A DNA stretch of 64,000 nt from Streptomyces sp. APSN-46.1. Its GTDB lineage: Bacteria; Actinomycetota; Actinomycetes; Streptomycetales; Streptomycetaceae. The notes beneath the pieces are model-generated. The model saw only the letters and a list, made by a program, of their open reading frames with translations, was not told the origin of the DNA and did no database searches. Shown piece by piece: positions 63,808 through 64,000 of the stretch; position 1 is the first letter of the stretch, and the number at the start of each line of letters is the position of its first letter. The DNA lies in assembly GCF_022815725.1 (NCBI RefSeq), contig NZ_JALGRF010000005.1, positions 125,623-189,622 of the forward strand, given 5' to 3'. The position numbers and the translations under genes were made by a program.

Positions 63808-64000
63808 TGATCTTGTACCGCCATTTTTTTGGAAGCCGGTTCCGTGACCGGCCCGCTCCCGCGCAGGGCCGACTGGCCCGCGAGGCTCAGAACCAGGGCG
63901 ACGGCCCCTCCGCCGACGCCCGCCCACGCGGCGTGCGCGGAACTGCCCAGATCGGCCAGTTGCCCGCCCACCGCCGTACCCGAGGCGATACCGAGGGCCC
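63804..64000 (-). CDS. MFS-type transporter, C-terminal part (runs off the window)
   Basis: The last 65 codons of an ORF whose 5' part lies beyond the right edge. GIASGTAVGGQLADLGS and AVALVLSLAGQSAL look like the last two helices of a major-facilitator permease. It overlaps the dioxygenase start (ATGA), so it is the upstream, co-transcribed gene and may export the product. Confidence 0.7.
   Translation of the reverse strand, partial: ALGIASGTAVGGQLADLGSSAHAAWAGVGGGAVALVLSLAGQSALRGSGPVTEPASKKMAVQDQ

Overview
The window is chromosomal DNA of a Streptomyces or a very close relative. The evidence is the high G+C content, frequent GTG starts, four-base stop/start overlaps, an SsgA-like sporulation protein, an Rpf-type cell-wall lytic enzyme, a protein mannosyltransferase, an LAXTG sortase substrate, and a gene order I recognise from streptomycete cores (tRNA-Gln-glmU-prs-rplY-pth; ppc-desaturase-TetR; tam/tamR; tatD-rpfB-ksgA-ispE-ABC-F; pmt-PBP-ssgE). 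Species assignment is not possible from sequence alone.

Layout. 0-7.7 kb: a 15-bp tandem repeat array, a NarL-type sensor kinase, an HTH/LAGLIDADG-like protein beside tRNA-Gln(TTG), then glmU, prs, rplY, pth and a sortase-anchored surface protein. 7.8-9.6 kb: a complete IS1182-like insertion sequence, with terminal repeats and target duplications, sitting in the apex of the bidirectional terminator between the surface protein gene and ppc. 9.6-21.3 kb: ppc, an acyl desaturase with its TetR regulator, a secreted VCBS/FG-GAP protein, the divergent tam/tamR pair with three operator-like dyads, galE and two stand-alone LuxR-type regulators, one of which lacks the phosphoacceptor Asp. 21.5-36.8 kb: two tandem PQQ-propeller lipoprotein-like or membrane-anchored paralogues, the ABC-F/ispE/ksgA/rpfB/tatD block, rsmI, protein mannosyltransferase and a penicillin-binding protein. 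36.8-48.4 kb: palindromic tandem repeats, a serine hydrolase, an ECF-type metal importer (CbiMN-CbiQ-CbiO) whose promoter carries a Nur-like box, ssgE, a TetR/MmpL pair and a tricorn-type protease. 48.4-54.3 kb: an SDR/hydrolase/Baeyer-Villiger monooxygenase operon with a divergent MerR regulator, exonuclease III and a GNAT protein, with copies of a dispersed Streptomyces repeat.

54.3-64 kb is the accessory part and the best candidate for an undescribed system. On the minus strand, with ATGA overlaps almost throughout, lie an MFS exporter (cut by the window edge), a JmjC/cupin-8 dioxygenase, an alpha-oxoamine synthase, a CitE/HpcH-type lyase, an acylating acetaldehyde dehydrogenase, a 4-hydroxy-2-oxovalerate-type aldolase and an ornithine-cyclodeaminase-like reductase. 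Next to them are a MaoC hydratase, an ATP-grasp-like ligase and a CaiB-type CoA transferase. The set has no polyketide synthase or NRPS. It looks like a small-molecule pathway that makes an aldehyde from acyl-CoA, joins it to an oxoacid, makes an alpha-aminoketone from an amino acid and an acyl-CoA, oxidises it and exports it. The product is unknown to me; that assignment is inference from enzyme families.
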